Source: Linanthus parryae (taxonomy: Eukaryota > Streptophyta > Magnoliopsida > Ericales > Polemoniaceae). From it: a DNA stretch of 64,000 nucleotides. Of this stretch, positions 23,901 to 34,395 are shown in pieces; position 1 is the first letter of the stretch; every line of letters starts with the position of its first letter. The stretch is from contig JALGPY010000005.1 in assembly GCA_023055425.1 (NCBI GenBank), positions 5,977,501 through 6,041,500 on the forward strand, written 5' to 3'. The notes under the pieces are model-generated. The model was not told where the DNA came from. It saw only the letters and a list, made by a program, of their open reading frames with translations, and did not search any database. The position numbers and the translations under genes were made by a program.

Positions 23901-25223
23901 CCCTCAGGTAATTATTTGAGTGATATGCACATACTAGGCTGTAGCCACTTGAGGTGGAATCATGACTGGTTTACGCGCATCCCAGGTCACGCTTCTCTTA
24001 AATATTTGCTTAGTGAGGACACACTGATAGGGCACGGTTCCACGTCCCTATTGTATGACGAGGATACCTCAATCCCACCTTCGCGTGGAGGTGCTTGCTC
24101 TTAGCTTTAGTAAAGATAGCGAAATAACTTATAACACAAGTTACCTCACATCATCGCATTTGGTATCGCAGGTCATGCTGAGGAACCTGGGCTGGAGCAG
24201 AGAAGTCAGCCTTCTGCATCCCATGTTCCAATTCCGAGCTCCCATACCGAGAAACACGTCGCAGCTGCTGGACACGCAAGTGAGCCTCTCGAGGATGTCA
24301 TCGAACTTTCCGATGACATCGAAGCTGATGCTGTGCCGATGGACGAAGGTGTCCGTACCGGTACTGAGGGAGAAAGGACAAGTGATGCTAATGTTTTCGC
24401 ATCTGAGAGCGTCCTCCGTCAAGCGACTTCGGCTGTCCTTTCGCCTCCAGCGATGACAGAGCCAGAGGCACCTATTCCTGCGTGGAGCATTTGGGGCTCG
24501 CAGGTTGGGAATGCAGTCGCAGTTGGTGCGGCCTACACTCTTCCTCCTGACTATGAGAGGTTGGAGCTCGCAGCCGATAGGAGAGCCATGGAGCGAGGGC
24601 AGTCTTCGAACAACCCGGTGGCCCGCATTCCTTCTCTTCATGAGATTCTGGAAGGCACTGGTAATTAAAGATTTACCGTTCGCACGTTACATTTTTTTGC
24701 TTGCGAGTTTTGTCATCATCATAACTCATTTTTGACGTCTCCTCAGGTTTAAAGCAAACCGATGTAGACTGGGTGGTTCGGATGCGTCTCAGATACCCCC
24801 GATCGTTTGTGAGATCTCTGGAGATCGGGCCTTTTGACAGGAGGCTATTCCTTACTGAAGCCATCTGGATACAGGAGCAGCTGTGTGCGGCTACACCTGC
24901 GACCATTTCGGTCCAGAGTGCTGAATTGCTGTGTGGCATGTGCCAAAATCTCCTGATCAAAGTCCAGGGCAGACTTGGTTTCAAATTCCTCAAGGACAGA
25001 GTCACACTGATTCGCGCAGCTGTAACTTTGAAACTCGGTCACCAGAATCTTGCAGCTGAAATGCAGAAGGTGGAGCAGCAAAAGCAAAAAAGTTGATGAA
25101 GCTCTGAAGCTGTATCACGAGATGAATGCCAAGTGCGAGCTACTAAAGCAAGAAGTGAAACAAGTGGAGAAGCTGAGCGAGCAGTTCGAGCCCCAAGACT
25201 CCTTGATCAAGAATTTGCTTTGA
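20928..25223 (+). CDS. Plant mobile domain (PMD) protein carried by the retrotransposon
   Basis: Multi-exon gene antisense to gag-pol. Proposed exons: 20928-22808, 22881-23358, 23437-23790, 24172-24660 and 24747 onward, with GT-AG borders and matching phases (0, 1, 1, 1). Exon 1 (627 residues, start MAKTRVTRPVKED) contains the aminotransferase-like plant mobile domain at ~40-480, recognised from blocks such as YSPATHTFHFAEFEAAPTLE. Later exons encode a disordered acidic/basic linker (EEEEERQEPQASDEEEE) and a C-terminal helical region. A stop at 25094-25096 follows an A-run; the next frame stays open (DEALKLYHEMNAKCELLKQE) to 25223, suggesting a one-base frameshift. The intron 23791-24171 may hide another exon. 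A TATA-like GATAAATA lies at 20509, and an AG just before the start hints at a leader intron. PMD proteins such as MAIN/MAIL1 act in transposon silencing and gene expression; the role in this element is unknown. Confidence 0.78.
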
Positions 25224-26560
25224 CTTTTCGAATTTTGAAGAATAGCAAGGAAATAGCTGAGACATTAATGTAATGTTTTGAAACATTAATGTAATGTTGC
25301 TAGGGCTTCTCCCCTCTCCTTTTTTTTAACAAGAACAATGAACTTTCCCGTTTTGCCCTTTTTTTTCGGGATTTGATTGGACATTTCTGTGCATATCCAA
25401 TTATGACATCAGCAATTGATTCTCTGCTTGATTTTCGCGCTAATTTCTCGGCATATAAGCACGCTTCCGTTGGGAAGTCCATCCGAATCATGACTATCCG
25501 TCATTTATTAGGATACGCAACTGAATCGTCGTAGCCTTTAGTAGGGTAATTGATTATTACCGCTTTTCAAGGCGTAAGTGATTGAACTTACCCTCTTTTT
25601 GAATTTTGCTGACTCATCTTAGGCAACCGAAGAGTCTCCACAGGCTCTATATAAACCCTGTCTTTGCTATTTGGGTTCTTCATCCCAAACATGTGCTTTG
25701 CCGTGAGTCCTTACGACTGCTGGCTTCAACGCTTGTTTTTCGTTGATTCATGGCAACTTCAAGTTTTGAATCCTGAGTTTGCGCTTTGTGCTATAGAAAT
25801 AGTTTCCAAGATCCACTTTATGAGGCTTATTGCTCTTTATAACCATCATAAAGAAGATGCAGATAATATCTCATGTGTGTTCGAAGAAATTTCTTCGTGT
25901 ATTATGTGTGCAGGTCATGTTTCCGGCCGCCTCGTGGCAAGGTGCAGCGCCGAAGTGACCGTGCTACCGTCTCGTAATGAACGGCGGAATTCTCCTCCAG
26001 CATCCCTGGAGGAGGATTTCTTGCCTCTTCGTTCTTGAACTCAGGGTTGCGAACCGCTGGAGCCCTTGCCCTTTGGAGCTTCTGCTTGCATGTTTATCGC
26101 CGGAACCGGTGGTTCCTTGGGCAAATGTTATGGGGAGCATATCTGACAACGGTCTTGTCGGATAGCGGGATCTCGAGCGTATGGCTTCATGTGGCTCTTT
26201 TAGAGCAAGATCCCTCTTGCTACAGATGTTCACCCGCAGATCTGGGCGTTGCGTAGCCGGCGTTTGAAGCCGGGGGGTTCATCCTTTTGCAGTCCGGGTT
26301 TCCGTACTGTGTCCGTGCTGGCTTACCAGCCACCTTTCGAATGTATTGTAAGCCATGTTGGCTGCGTAGTTAGATTCGAGCTTTTCTCTTGTAAGCTGCT
26401 ATCTAGACAGATAAATTGTAAGTCATTTGACTCGTAATGATAAATAGCTTTCTGTATCATCTGCTGTCTCTTTACAACAGAATACAATTTCGCATGTGTT
26501 TCGGCATATTTCGCCTTGCATAATGCTATGTAGTTGTTTCGCATCTGCGATATGTTTATT
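25224..26560. other. Spacer inside the Tat-type element
   Basis: This lies between the PMD gene and the tandem array. It has a short direct repeat, GAAACATTAATGTAATGTT, near 25260-25300. An open frame at 25664-26038 has no recognisable domain. From about 26540 the sequence grades into degenerate versions of the tandem unit. Confidence 0.5.
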
Positions 26561-27790
26561 GATTCGCGGGTGTTTCGCTAGATCGTTCGAGATCGTATCT
26601 TCGCAGCTGTGCCATCTCGGCGGATGGGCTTGCAGTTGGCCGTTGTAAATCATATGAGATCATGTTCACAACATTGCTATCGTAACAGATAGTTTTTAGC
26701 AGATCGATTAAGATCGTTAAGTGGTGCGAATTGCTATCACAAGAGATAGGCTTTATTAGCGAACTGCTTGAGATCGTTTCTCGCATAAATTGCTATCGCG
26801 ACAGATAGACTTTTAGAAGATCCAATAAGATGATTCTGCACATGCGTTGCCATCGTAACAGACGGACTTGGGTAATCAACTAAAATCACTTTGCGTATAA
26901 ATTGCTATCGTAACAGATAGGCTTGAGAAGATCATATAAGATCGTTTTCCGTATAAGTTGGCTGCTATCGTGAGAGATAGGCTTTGATGATCAATCAAGA
27001 TCGTTTTTGCATTGGCTGCTATCGTGAGAGATAGGCTTAGGTGATCACTTAAGATCGCATTTGCGTTTGGCTGCTATCGTAAGAGATAGGCTTTTAGATG
27101 ATCAATTAAGATCGCATTTGCGTTTGGCTGCTATCGTAAGAGATAGGCTTTAAATGATCAATTAAGATCGTATTTGCGTTGGCTGCTATCGTGAGAGATA
27201 GGCTTTGATGATCAATCAAGATCGTTTTTGCATTGGCTGCTATCGTGAGAGATAGGCTTAGGTGATCACTTAAGATCGTATTTGCGTTTGGCTGCTATCG
27301 TAAGAGATAGGCTTTAGATGATCAATTAAGATCGCATTTGCATTGGCTGCTATCGTAAGAGATAGGCTTAGATGATCACTTAAGATCGTATTTGCATTGG
27401 CTGCTATCGTCAGAGATAGGCTTTTATGATCACTTAAGATCGCATTTGCATTGGCTGCTATCGTCAGAGATAGGCTTAGATGATCAATTAAGATCGCAGT
27501 TGCATTGGCTGCTATCGTAAGAGATAGGCTTAGATGATCACTTAAGATCGCATTTGCATTGGCTGCTATCGTAAGAGATAGGCTTTGATGATCACTTAAG
27601 ATCGCAGTTGCATTGGTTGCTATCGTGAGAGATAGGCTTTGATGATCACTTAAGATCGCATTTGCATTGGCTGCTATCGTAAGAGATAGGCTTTGATGAT
27701 CACTTAAGATCGCAGTTGCATTGGTTGCTATCGTGAGAGATAGGCTTTTATGATCACTTAAGATCGCATTTGTATGTGTTGCTATTGCAG
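26560..27790. repeat. ~54-bp tandem array (about 20 units) in the Tat-type element
   Basis: Units of 52-60 bp, settling to exactly 54 bp at the right (TTAAG phases at 27541, 27595, 27649, 27703, 27757). Each contains GCTATCGTAAGAGATAGGC, an inverted repeat CTATC-N6-GATAG, then TGATCACTTAAGATCGC with paired GATC words. Units are diverged at the left (26670-26900) and homogeneous at the right, the pattern of a growing array. Tat-lineage elements commonly carry such repeats between pol and the 3' LTR and can seed satellites. Confidence 0.93.
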
Positions 27791-28005
27791 CGAATAAACC
27801 ATTGCTAATAGTAATAACAAATTAAATAGAGCAACATAAACAGCTAGAAATATGAACTTCTCATTTGGGAGAATTCTTTTATTAAAACACTCTCATATGG
27901 GAGAGATGGGATTACAATCCTCCCATATGGGAGAGGAGATTGCGTAAATCATAGCCACATGAGATATTAAGCAACGTTGTCATAAAATGTATGAAATGAG
28001 AGAAG

Positions 28006-31000
28006 TCAGGGATAGTACTTCTTGATCCAGCGCATGTTGACTGAACTTGGAGTTGAGGTTGTGCCGTGCAACCTTCGTATGCTGCAGTAGCCACTATCGA
28101 AGACTTCTGTGACTTCGAAGGGCCCTTCCCAATTAGCTGCGAACTTTGGGTGAGTTGCTTCCCGCATACAGTGGTCAGATGCGCGCAAGACCAGGTCTCC
28201 GACTGCGAAATCTCTTCGCTGGACTGTCTTATTGTAAGCGCGAGCGATTCTTTCCTGGTACCGCTTGTTGGTCCTTTTAGCTTGTTCTCGCTTTTATTCC
28301 AGCAAGACTAAGTCATGATCGCGTTGATTTTCATAGAGTGCATGGAAGGCCAGTCTTGCCTAATTGACTCTAACCTCCGCAGGTACTACAGCTTCGGCCC
28401 CATAGCATAGTAAGAATGGCGAGGCCCCTGTGGGTGTCCTCGGAGAAGTTCTGTAGGCCCATAGAGCTATGCTTAGGGAGTCGGCCCACTTCTTGTGGTC
28501 ATCTGCGACCATCTTGCTCAGAATTATCAACAGCGTTTTGTTAGTCGCTTCGGCTTGTCCGTTCCCCTTTGGATCATAGGGGGTAGAGCATATCTGCCTG
28601 ATATTGTACTCCGCGAGTTTTGCAGCTACCTGGCGATTAACAAAAGGAGTACCGTTATCTGAAAGAATGGTATTTGGGATTCCGAACCTGCATACGATGT
28701 TTTCCTGGATGAAGTTGACCACAGCCAGCGCGTTTGCCGTCTTCAGTGGTATTGCTTCCACCCATTTGGTGAACAGCTCGGTTGCGGTGAGAATGAAATG
28801 GTTCCCATGCGAGGTTGGTCGGATGGGACCGATGAAGTCCAAAGCCCATGTGTGAAATGGCCATGGCGTCCCTAATGCATGTAGATCCACGGCGGGAGCG
28901 TGCACTAGGTTCCCTTTGAATTGGCATTCTTGGCAGCGTCGCACTTTGGTGCGGCAATCGACTTCCATCGTGGGCCAGAAGTATCCGATTGAGAGGAGCT
29001 GTCTGCATAATTTCGCACCTCCTTGGTGTTCCACCTGATGAGAAAGGTCCATGACTTCTTGTGCTTCTCTGCCGTCTAGACATCGCAGCAAGTTGCCCTC
29101 GTGACCTCTTCGCCAAAGCAGGTTTTCCTGTACCACGTATCGAGACGCTTTCCTTTTCAATTTTTTGGCTTCTTTTCTCGATTCGGGCACGGTGCCCTGG
29201 GTGAGGAAGTCAAACAGTGGTTTCCTCCAGTCCGTGTCGTCATCGGCCAGGGCGACGAGTAGCGAATCTTTGATTAGTGCGCAACTTTCGCACTTCCCTT
29301 GTATCAGGGCTACAGCTGTTGACATGTCTGGCCAATGAATGCCATATCTCTGAGCTTTCCTGTAGATTGACACCTCGCTTTCTCCGCAAGCGTGTTGGTG
29401 AATTTTTTCTAACAGCTGTTGTCCTTCTTGCTCGGAGACACATCGCATGAGTATTCCTCCAGAACCCTTGTAGTAGAGGGTGTTGTCGTGGATGCAGTAT
29501 CCTTTTGTGAGTGCCCAGGTTTCGCTGCTGGTGCCTTTTGCAATAGCTTGCAGGATTGCTTTCCGCCAGTCTGCGTCATCCATGTATTCGTCGTCGCACG
29601 CATCTTCTGTTAACGCCGACGATGTTCGCACTTCGATGGAAATCCTTGCGGGGCATTTGTCTATACTGACCTTAGATCCCAGAGTTGCTAAGGCGTCTGC
29701 ATGCCTGTTGTCCGCTCGGGGCTTGTGCTCGTATTTCACGTCGCATAATTGCTGCATCAGCTTTTGCACTAGGGTGCGGTATGACAGGAGGTTGATCTCC
29801 TTCAAGCCATATTCGCCCGAGGCTTGCTTAACAATCAGCTTGGAATCTCCCATGACCGTTAAGTTGCTCACTTCCAAAGCTTTCGCCGCACGTAGCCCCG
29901 CGATGAGAGCCTCGTATTCCGCTTCGTTGTTTGTGACTGCGAAGTTGAGCTTTGCGGACATCTGTATGACTTCCCCGTCTGGCTTTGTCAAGACTATCCC
30001 AATGCCTCCGCCTTTTCTGGTTGACGAACCGTCGAAGTGGAGGGTCCAATAGGGCACGTCGATCGCGTAAATTTCAGGACCTTCGAGCTCTTCTTCGATC
30101 ACGGGTTCGTGGCTGTTGTCAGGGAACTGCGCCAACAGATCTGCTACCGCCTGCGACTTGATCGCTCTGGGTTTTACGCATGTGATATCGTATTGAGAGA
30201 TGGTCATGTACCATTTCGCCAATCTCCCGCCCGGAGTAGTGTGAGTTAGCAGATATCTTATGGGGTCGCTTTTGGTAACCACCACTACTTTGTGTGATGC
30301 AAAATAGTGTCTCAACTTCTCTATCACAAAGAATAAAGCAAGGCAATGACGTTCGATGTCTGTGTACCTTGATTCAGCAGGCTGCACAATGCGAGAGATG
30401 TAATAGATGGGCCTCTCTTGGCCTTCATACTCCTGAGCCAAGAGTGCTCCTATAGATCTCCTTGTTGATGTAAGATATAGCAGAAGCGGTGATCCCAGTT
30501 GAGGCGCGATCATTATCTTTGAGGACGTGAGTAACTTCTTTAGCTTTTCGAATGCGGCTTCGTGGTCAGGAGCCCAGTTGTACGCGGCGTCCTTCTTGAG
30601 AAGAGTGCTGAAACAGCATGTGATTTCGGCGATTGCTGGGATGAATCTCCGCAGATATGACAATTTTCCCAAGAATGTTTTCAAGGTACTTTGGTTGTGG
30701 GGTGGCGTCATGCTGGTGATGGCTGACACTTTCGCAGGGTCAGGCTCGATCCCTTGGCGATGGACCACGCATCCCAAAAACTTCCCCGAGGTCACGCCGA
30801 ATGCGCATTTCATGGGGTTCATTTTCAGTTGAAAGGTCCTGCATCTGTTGAAGACCTTTCGCAGGTCTGCAAGGTGATCCGCTTCGTGTTTGGATTTAAC
30901 CACCAGGTCATCCACGTAGAATTCCACCTCTTTGTGCATCATGTCGTGGAATAGAGCCATCATGGCCCGCTGATAGGTTGCACCCGCGTTCTTAAGGCCG

Positions 31001-31743
31001 AACGGCATTACCGTGTAATTGAATACCCCCACAGGAGTGATGCATGCAGTTTTCCGCGCATCTTCGGGATCCATCTTGATTTGATTTTATCCGCTGAAAC
31101 CGTCCATGAAACTGAACATGCGATGGCCTGCTGTTGAATCGATAAGCAAATCGATGTTGGGCAGTGGGAAATCGTCTTTAGGGCAGAAGCGATTGAGATC
31201 TCGGAAGTCCACGCAGATGCGGAGCTGTCCGTTCTTCTTCACCACCGGCACGATGTTGGCCAGCCATGTGGGATGGTGATTTGGCTCTATGAACTTGGCA
31301 TCTAGGAGTTTGACAATCTCCTGCTTGATCTTCACGTTGAGTTCTGGCCTGAAGCTTCTGGTGCTTTGCTTGACCGGTTTAGACCCTGGGATGATGTCTA
31401 AACGATGCATGGTGATGCTTGTGTCCAGACCTGGCATCTCATCATATTCCCATGCGAACACGTCCTTGTACTCAGTTAGGAGCTGCAACAGTCCTTGTTC
31501 CTCTTCGCTTGTGAGGTCCGCACTCAGGAAGACTGGCCTTTTCTTTTCCTCGTTCGGGCTGAGGAACACTTCCTTTAGTTCTTGCTTTTGTGGTCTTGGC
31601 CTGTCTTCCATGCATTCGGGCGCTTCTTTGAGTTTTTCGTCTAGAGTGCCCTGTGTTGGCTCTTCTGTCAGCGCAACTTGCTTGATTTGATCGATTTGCC
31701 CAGGGACATCCCCCTGCCCGTGTGAGGACGTCCGCGCGCACCT
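28006..31743 (-). pseudogene. Pol polyprotein of the Tat-type element, interrupted by stops
   Basis: In one continuous minus-strand frame: RT (segment VPVVKKNGQLRICVDF near 31250; F-Y-V-D-D catalytic box near 30915), a gypsy RNase H that has lost typical catalytic residues, a second plant-type RNase H (LHFDGSS; NEAEYEALIAGL; GDSKL, about 30030-29700), and integrase with an HHCC zinc finger (HQVEHQGG...CQECQ), the D-D-E core (ALDFIGP; SDNGTPF; GNGQAEATNK) and a C-terminal GDLVLR/WEGPFEV region. Three in-frame stops interrupt it: TAA at 31089-31087 inside the RT just after FMDGFSG, TAG at 28362-28360 and TAA at 28296-28294 in the integrase tail. No frameshift was seen. Pol is in the same frame as gag-protease, separated by one TGA. 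As it stands it cannot give a full polyprotein. Confidence 0.88.
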
Positions 31744-34356
31744 TCATATGCGATAGCATTTCTTTCCGTTGGCGTAGAAGCTCTCTATCTCCTTGCCCTC
31801 GGGGTCGTGCTTTGCAATCCTCTTCAGAGTGTACACATTCTTCCGATGATATGCGATACGCGGCGCCTCTTCGCGTGTAGGCGGCTTTTCCTTGGCATCT
31901 TCCCTTGTCACCATCACGCCCGCAGGTGACTGGTCCTTGATGTCCTCCCAGAGAGGCAAAGGAGTAGGGTTGAATGGTCCGGGTGTTTGCTCGTCCGCCA
32001 TCTCAGTGAACCATACTGCCTCGCTGAGGTGTGCTTCGTCCAAGTTGAACGGGTTAGTCGAAGCCGGTATCTCGACTATCCTATCGTTCCAGATAGCTTT
32101 CATAACCTGGTGAGCCGTCGAAGGGACTGCGTCGAAGCGATGAATCCAGGCTCGACCTATGATCATGTGATATGTGGTATTCGCGTCTATGACATAGAAC
32201 TTCGCCGAGCACTTGATCTTGCCAATCTGAACGCCCAGGCGGATCCATCCGATCGTCATTCTAGAATCGCTTCCGAATCCCACCAGTGGAGATGGACGCT
32301 TGACTACCTTGTGCTCGGGGATCCCTGCTAGCTTTAGTGTGTGGAGTGGAACAACATTGACCGCTGCTCCTCCATCGACGAATGCTCGCTTGAATTCGAC
32401 GCCGTTGATGATGGCGGTCACGTACAGGGGCCTCTGGTGGCTCGCATCTGTTTTCTTGTCGCTGGCAGAAAAGGTCATAATCTTTTCTGCGGAACGAGAC
32501 GCCCTGATGACTTTCCCGTTGGAGACCACGAGGTCCTCCTCGTAGTCCTCTGCTATCCTTAAGATTGCCTTTGTCATATCTGTTCGGCACTTTTCGGAGA
32601 AGTTCATCTCGTCAAAGAATTTGTTGAAGCCGTGCGACCCTTTCATGCGGTCGGCACGCTCGTCCTCCGTGTCCATGCTGTAGTCTTCATCTTCATGGAC
32701 CTCAGCAATGATGGGTAGACCATCCTCTGCGACTTCTTCCAAGTCCACTATCGAGATCATAGCGACCTCTTTGCCTTTCGAGCCCGACTCTGTGTGGGCA
32801 GGAAGCGGGTTGTTGCGCACATCCTTCCGGTGGTCGCTGACGATGAGCTCGCCGTTTTTCATCTTCTGATCGAACGCGAATCTGAGCTTCTTGCACTCGG
32901 CCGTGGGGTGCATGACCTTGCCGTGGTATTCGCACCACTTAGGGTCCCTCGTCATCTCCTTGGAGGGTGCTTTCTCGAGCGGTGGCAGGACGCCGTCCTT
33001 GCGCCATTGTCTGCAGAGATCGCTTGCTTCTTCCACTGAGCATGGCAGAGGCGGTGCATCGAAGTTCGCAACATTCGCTTGTTTCTGGGGCGAAACTGTA
33101 TTGACCTCAGCTTCGCGTCCCCGCTTGTAGCTAAATCTGCCGATCTTGTAAGTGGTGCCGCTCGCAGGTCGTTCTGGAGCGTTCTTCTTTTTCTGTCTCT
33201 CGACTATGGGCTCGATGTTCTTCGTGCATTCGATTAGTTTTGAAAACGTAGGTGTTTGCAAATTGATTAGCATACCTTTGTATTCATCTCGCATGCACTG
33301 CAAGCATATCTCTACGAGCCGGCTTTCGGGCATTGGATCCTTGCACTCCAAGGATTTCGCTCTGAATTTCTTGATGAAAGTGATTCCATCTTCCTCGCGT
33401 TTCTGATACATCCGCGAGAGATGGATCATCGTCACCTTTTCCTCCATCTGGAAGAACTTGGTATAGAACTTCTGGACCATGTCGTCCCAAGTTTTCACGG
33501 ATCCGACCTCCAATGTTCGGTACCATTTGTATGCTACGTTCCCAAGAGATTTTGGGAATTCTCGCATCAGCAGCTTGGGATCAGCTCCGTACGGACCCAT
33601 GACATCAATGAAACGCATGACATGCTCATGAGCGTTTCCATTGACGTCCTCGAACTTATCCCATTTGGGAGCCTTGTACCCCGCCGGGTTAGGCATGAGA
33701 TAGATCTCTCGTGGAATGGGTGGATCGTTGTCTAGCTTCGGGATGATGGTATCCGCGAATGACTGATGAGCCAGGATGGTGTCCACACGCTTCTGCAAAG
33801 ACGTCATGCATTCTGGAATGCTCCCCTCGGTAGTTGACGGAGGGGTTGCCGTAGGCGGTGGCGACACATATGCCGCCGGAGGATTGGGAGCGTATTGACT
33901 ACCTGCGTTTCCCCAGATTGTCGTTGGTGGAGGCAGAGTGTACTGCAGAGTTGGGTTGGACGCCAAAGCCGGGGGCTGAGAGGCGTGAGCAGCAGGGGGT
34001 AGCATCTGTGCCGTTGACCCTTGAACTGAAGGCAGCTGCGTGGCCGACGGTGGAGTCTGCAGATGAGGGTTGGGAGGTGTGGCTGACACTCCCAATCCTG
34101 GAGCGGCAGGGGTTCCTCCTCCCTGAGGGATAGCGGTGGCTGGTGAAGGATTTGGCGCAAGGGTGCCCAGAACGGCCAAGATTCGTTCTAATTGCGCAGA
34201 CTGAGACTTGAGAGCTTTAGCCTGACTTTGGACAGTAGCGTCCAAAGACTCTAAAGTCGGTGCCTCGCCGGGAGTCGTCGGAGTACGGCGGGCTTCGTCT
34301 CCCGAGGGAGTTTCGGTGGAAGGCGATCGGTTGCTGACATCGTCCTCCTGAGACAT
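31744..34356 (-). CDS. Gag-protease polyprotein of the Tat-type element
   Basis: A single open frame of about 870 residues starting MSQEDDVSNRSPSTE at 34356. An upstream extension into the LTR is open to 34605 but is probably leader. Residues ~1-290 are Pro/Ala/Ser/Thr-rich. A retrotransposon gag domain follows (WDKFEDVNGNAHEHVMRF ... NVAYKWYRTL, about 300-480), then a Cys/His cluster (CEYHGKVMHPTAEC) in place of a classic zinc knuckle, then an aspartic protease with active-site VDGGAAVNVVP and downstream IIGRAW. It ends at TGA 31746-31744, beyond which the same frame runs into pol. Gag packages element RNA in cytoplasmic particles and protease processes the polyprotein. This ORF looks intact. 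Confidence 0.88.
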   Translation of the reverse strand: MSQEDDVSNRSPSTETPSGDEARRTPTTPGEAPTLESLDATVQSQAKALKSQSAQLERILAVLGTLAPNPSPATAIPQGGGTPAAPGLGVSATPPNPHLQTPPSATQLPSVQGSTAQMLPPAAHASQPPALASNPTLQYTLPPPTTIWGNAGSQYAPNPPAAYVSPPPTATPPSTTEGSIPECMTSLQKRVDTILAHQSFADTIIPKLDNDPPIPREIYLMPNPAGYKAPKWDKFEDVNGNAHEHVMRFIDVMGPYGADPKLLMREFPKSLGNVAYKWYRTLEVGSVKTWDDMVQKFYTKFFQMEEKVTMIHLSRMYQKREEDGITFIKKFRAKSLECKDPMPESRLVEICLQCMRDEYKGMLINLQTPTFSKLIECTKNIEPIVERQKKKNAPERPASGTTYKIGRFSYKRGREAEVNTVSPQKQANVANFDAPPLPCSVEEASDLCRQWRKDGVLPPLEKAPSKEMTRDPKWCEYHGKVMHPTAECKKLRFAFDQKMKNGELIVSDHRKDVRNNPLPAHTESGSKGKEVAMISIVDLEEVAEDGLPIIAEVHEDEDYSMDTEDERADRMKGSHGFNKFFDEMNFSEKCRTDMTKAILRIAEDYEEDLVVSNGKVIRASRSAEKIMTFSASDKKTDASHQRPLYVTAIINGVEFKRAFVDGGAAVNVVPLHTLKLAGIPEHKVVKRPSPLVGFGSDSRMTIGWIRLGVQIGKIKCSAKFYVIDANTTYHMIIGRAWIHRFDAVPSTAHQVMKAIWNDRIVEIPASTNPFNLDEAHLSEAVWFTEMADEQTPGPFNPTPLPLWEDIKDQSPAGVMVTREDAKEKPPTREEAPRIAYHRKNVYTLKRIAKHDPEGKEIESFYANGKKCYRI

Positions 34357-34375
34357 GGTTGCTTTTGCTGGTAAG

Positions 34376-34393
34376 TTCACGTCGGGTTCCCAA
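34376..34393 (-). promoter_or_regulatory. Candidate primer-binding site
   Basis: Two bases inside the 5' LTR the minus strand reads TGGGAACCCGACGTGAAC. It begins with TGG, complementary to the CCA end of a tRNA, as expected for minus-strand priming. I cannot name the tRNA from memory. Confidence 0.55.
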
Positions 34394-34395
34394 AA

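Noticed and set aside
25664..26038. 124-codon ORF downstream of the PMD gene
   Set aside because: No domain, no splice or promoter support, and it falls in the diverging spacer before the tandem array.
26560..27790. Array resembling a CRISPR locus
   Set aside because: Units are contiguous with no unique spacers, there is no cas gene, and it lies inside a plant retrotransposon.
28655..30832. Plus-strand and alternate-frame ORFs across pol
   Set aside because: Pol domains are unmistakable in the other frame; these have no recognisable sequence features.
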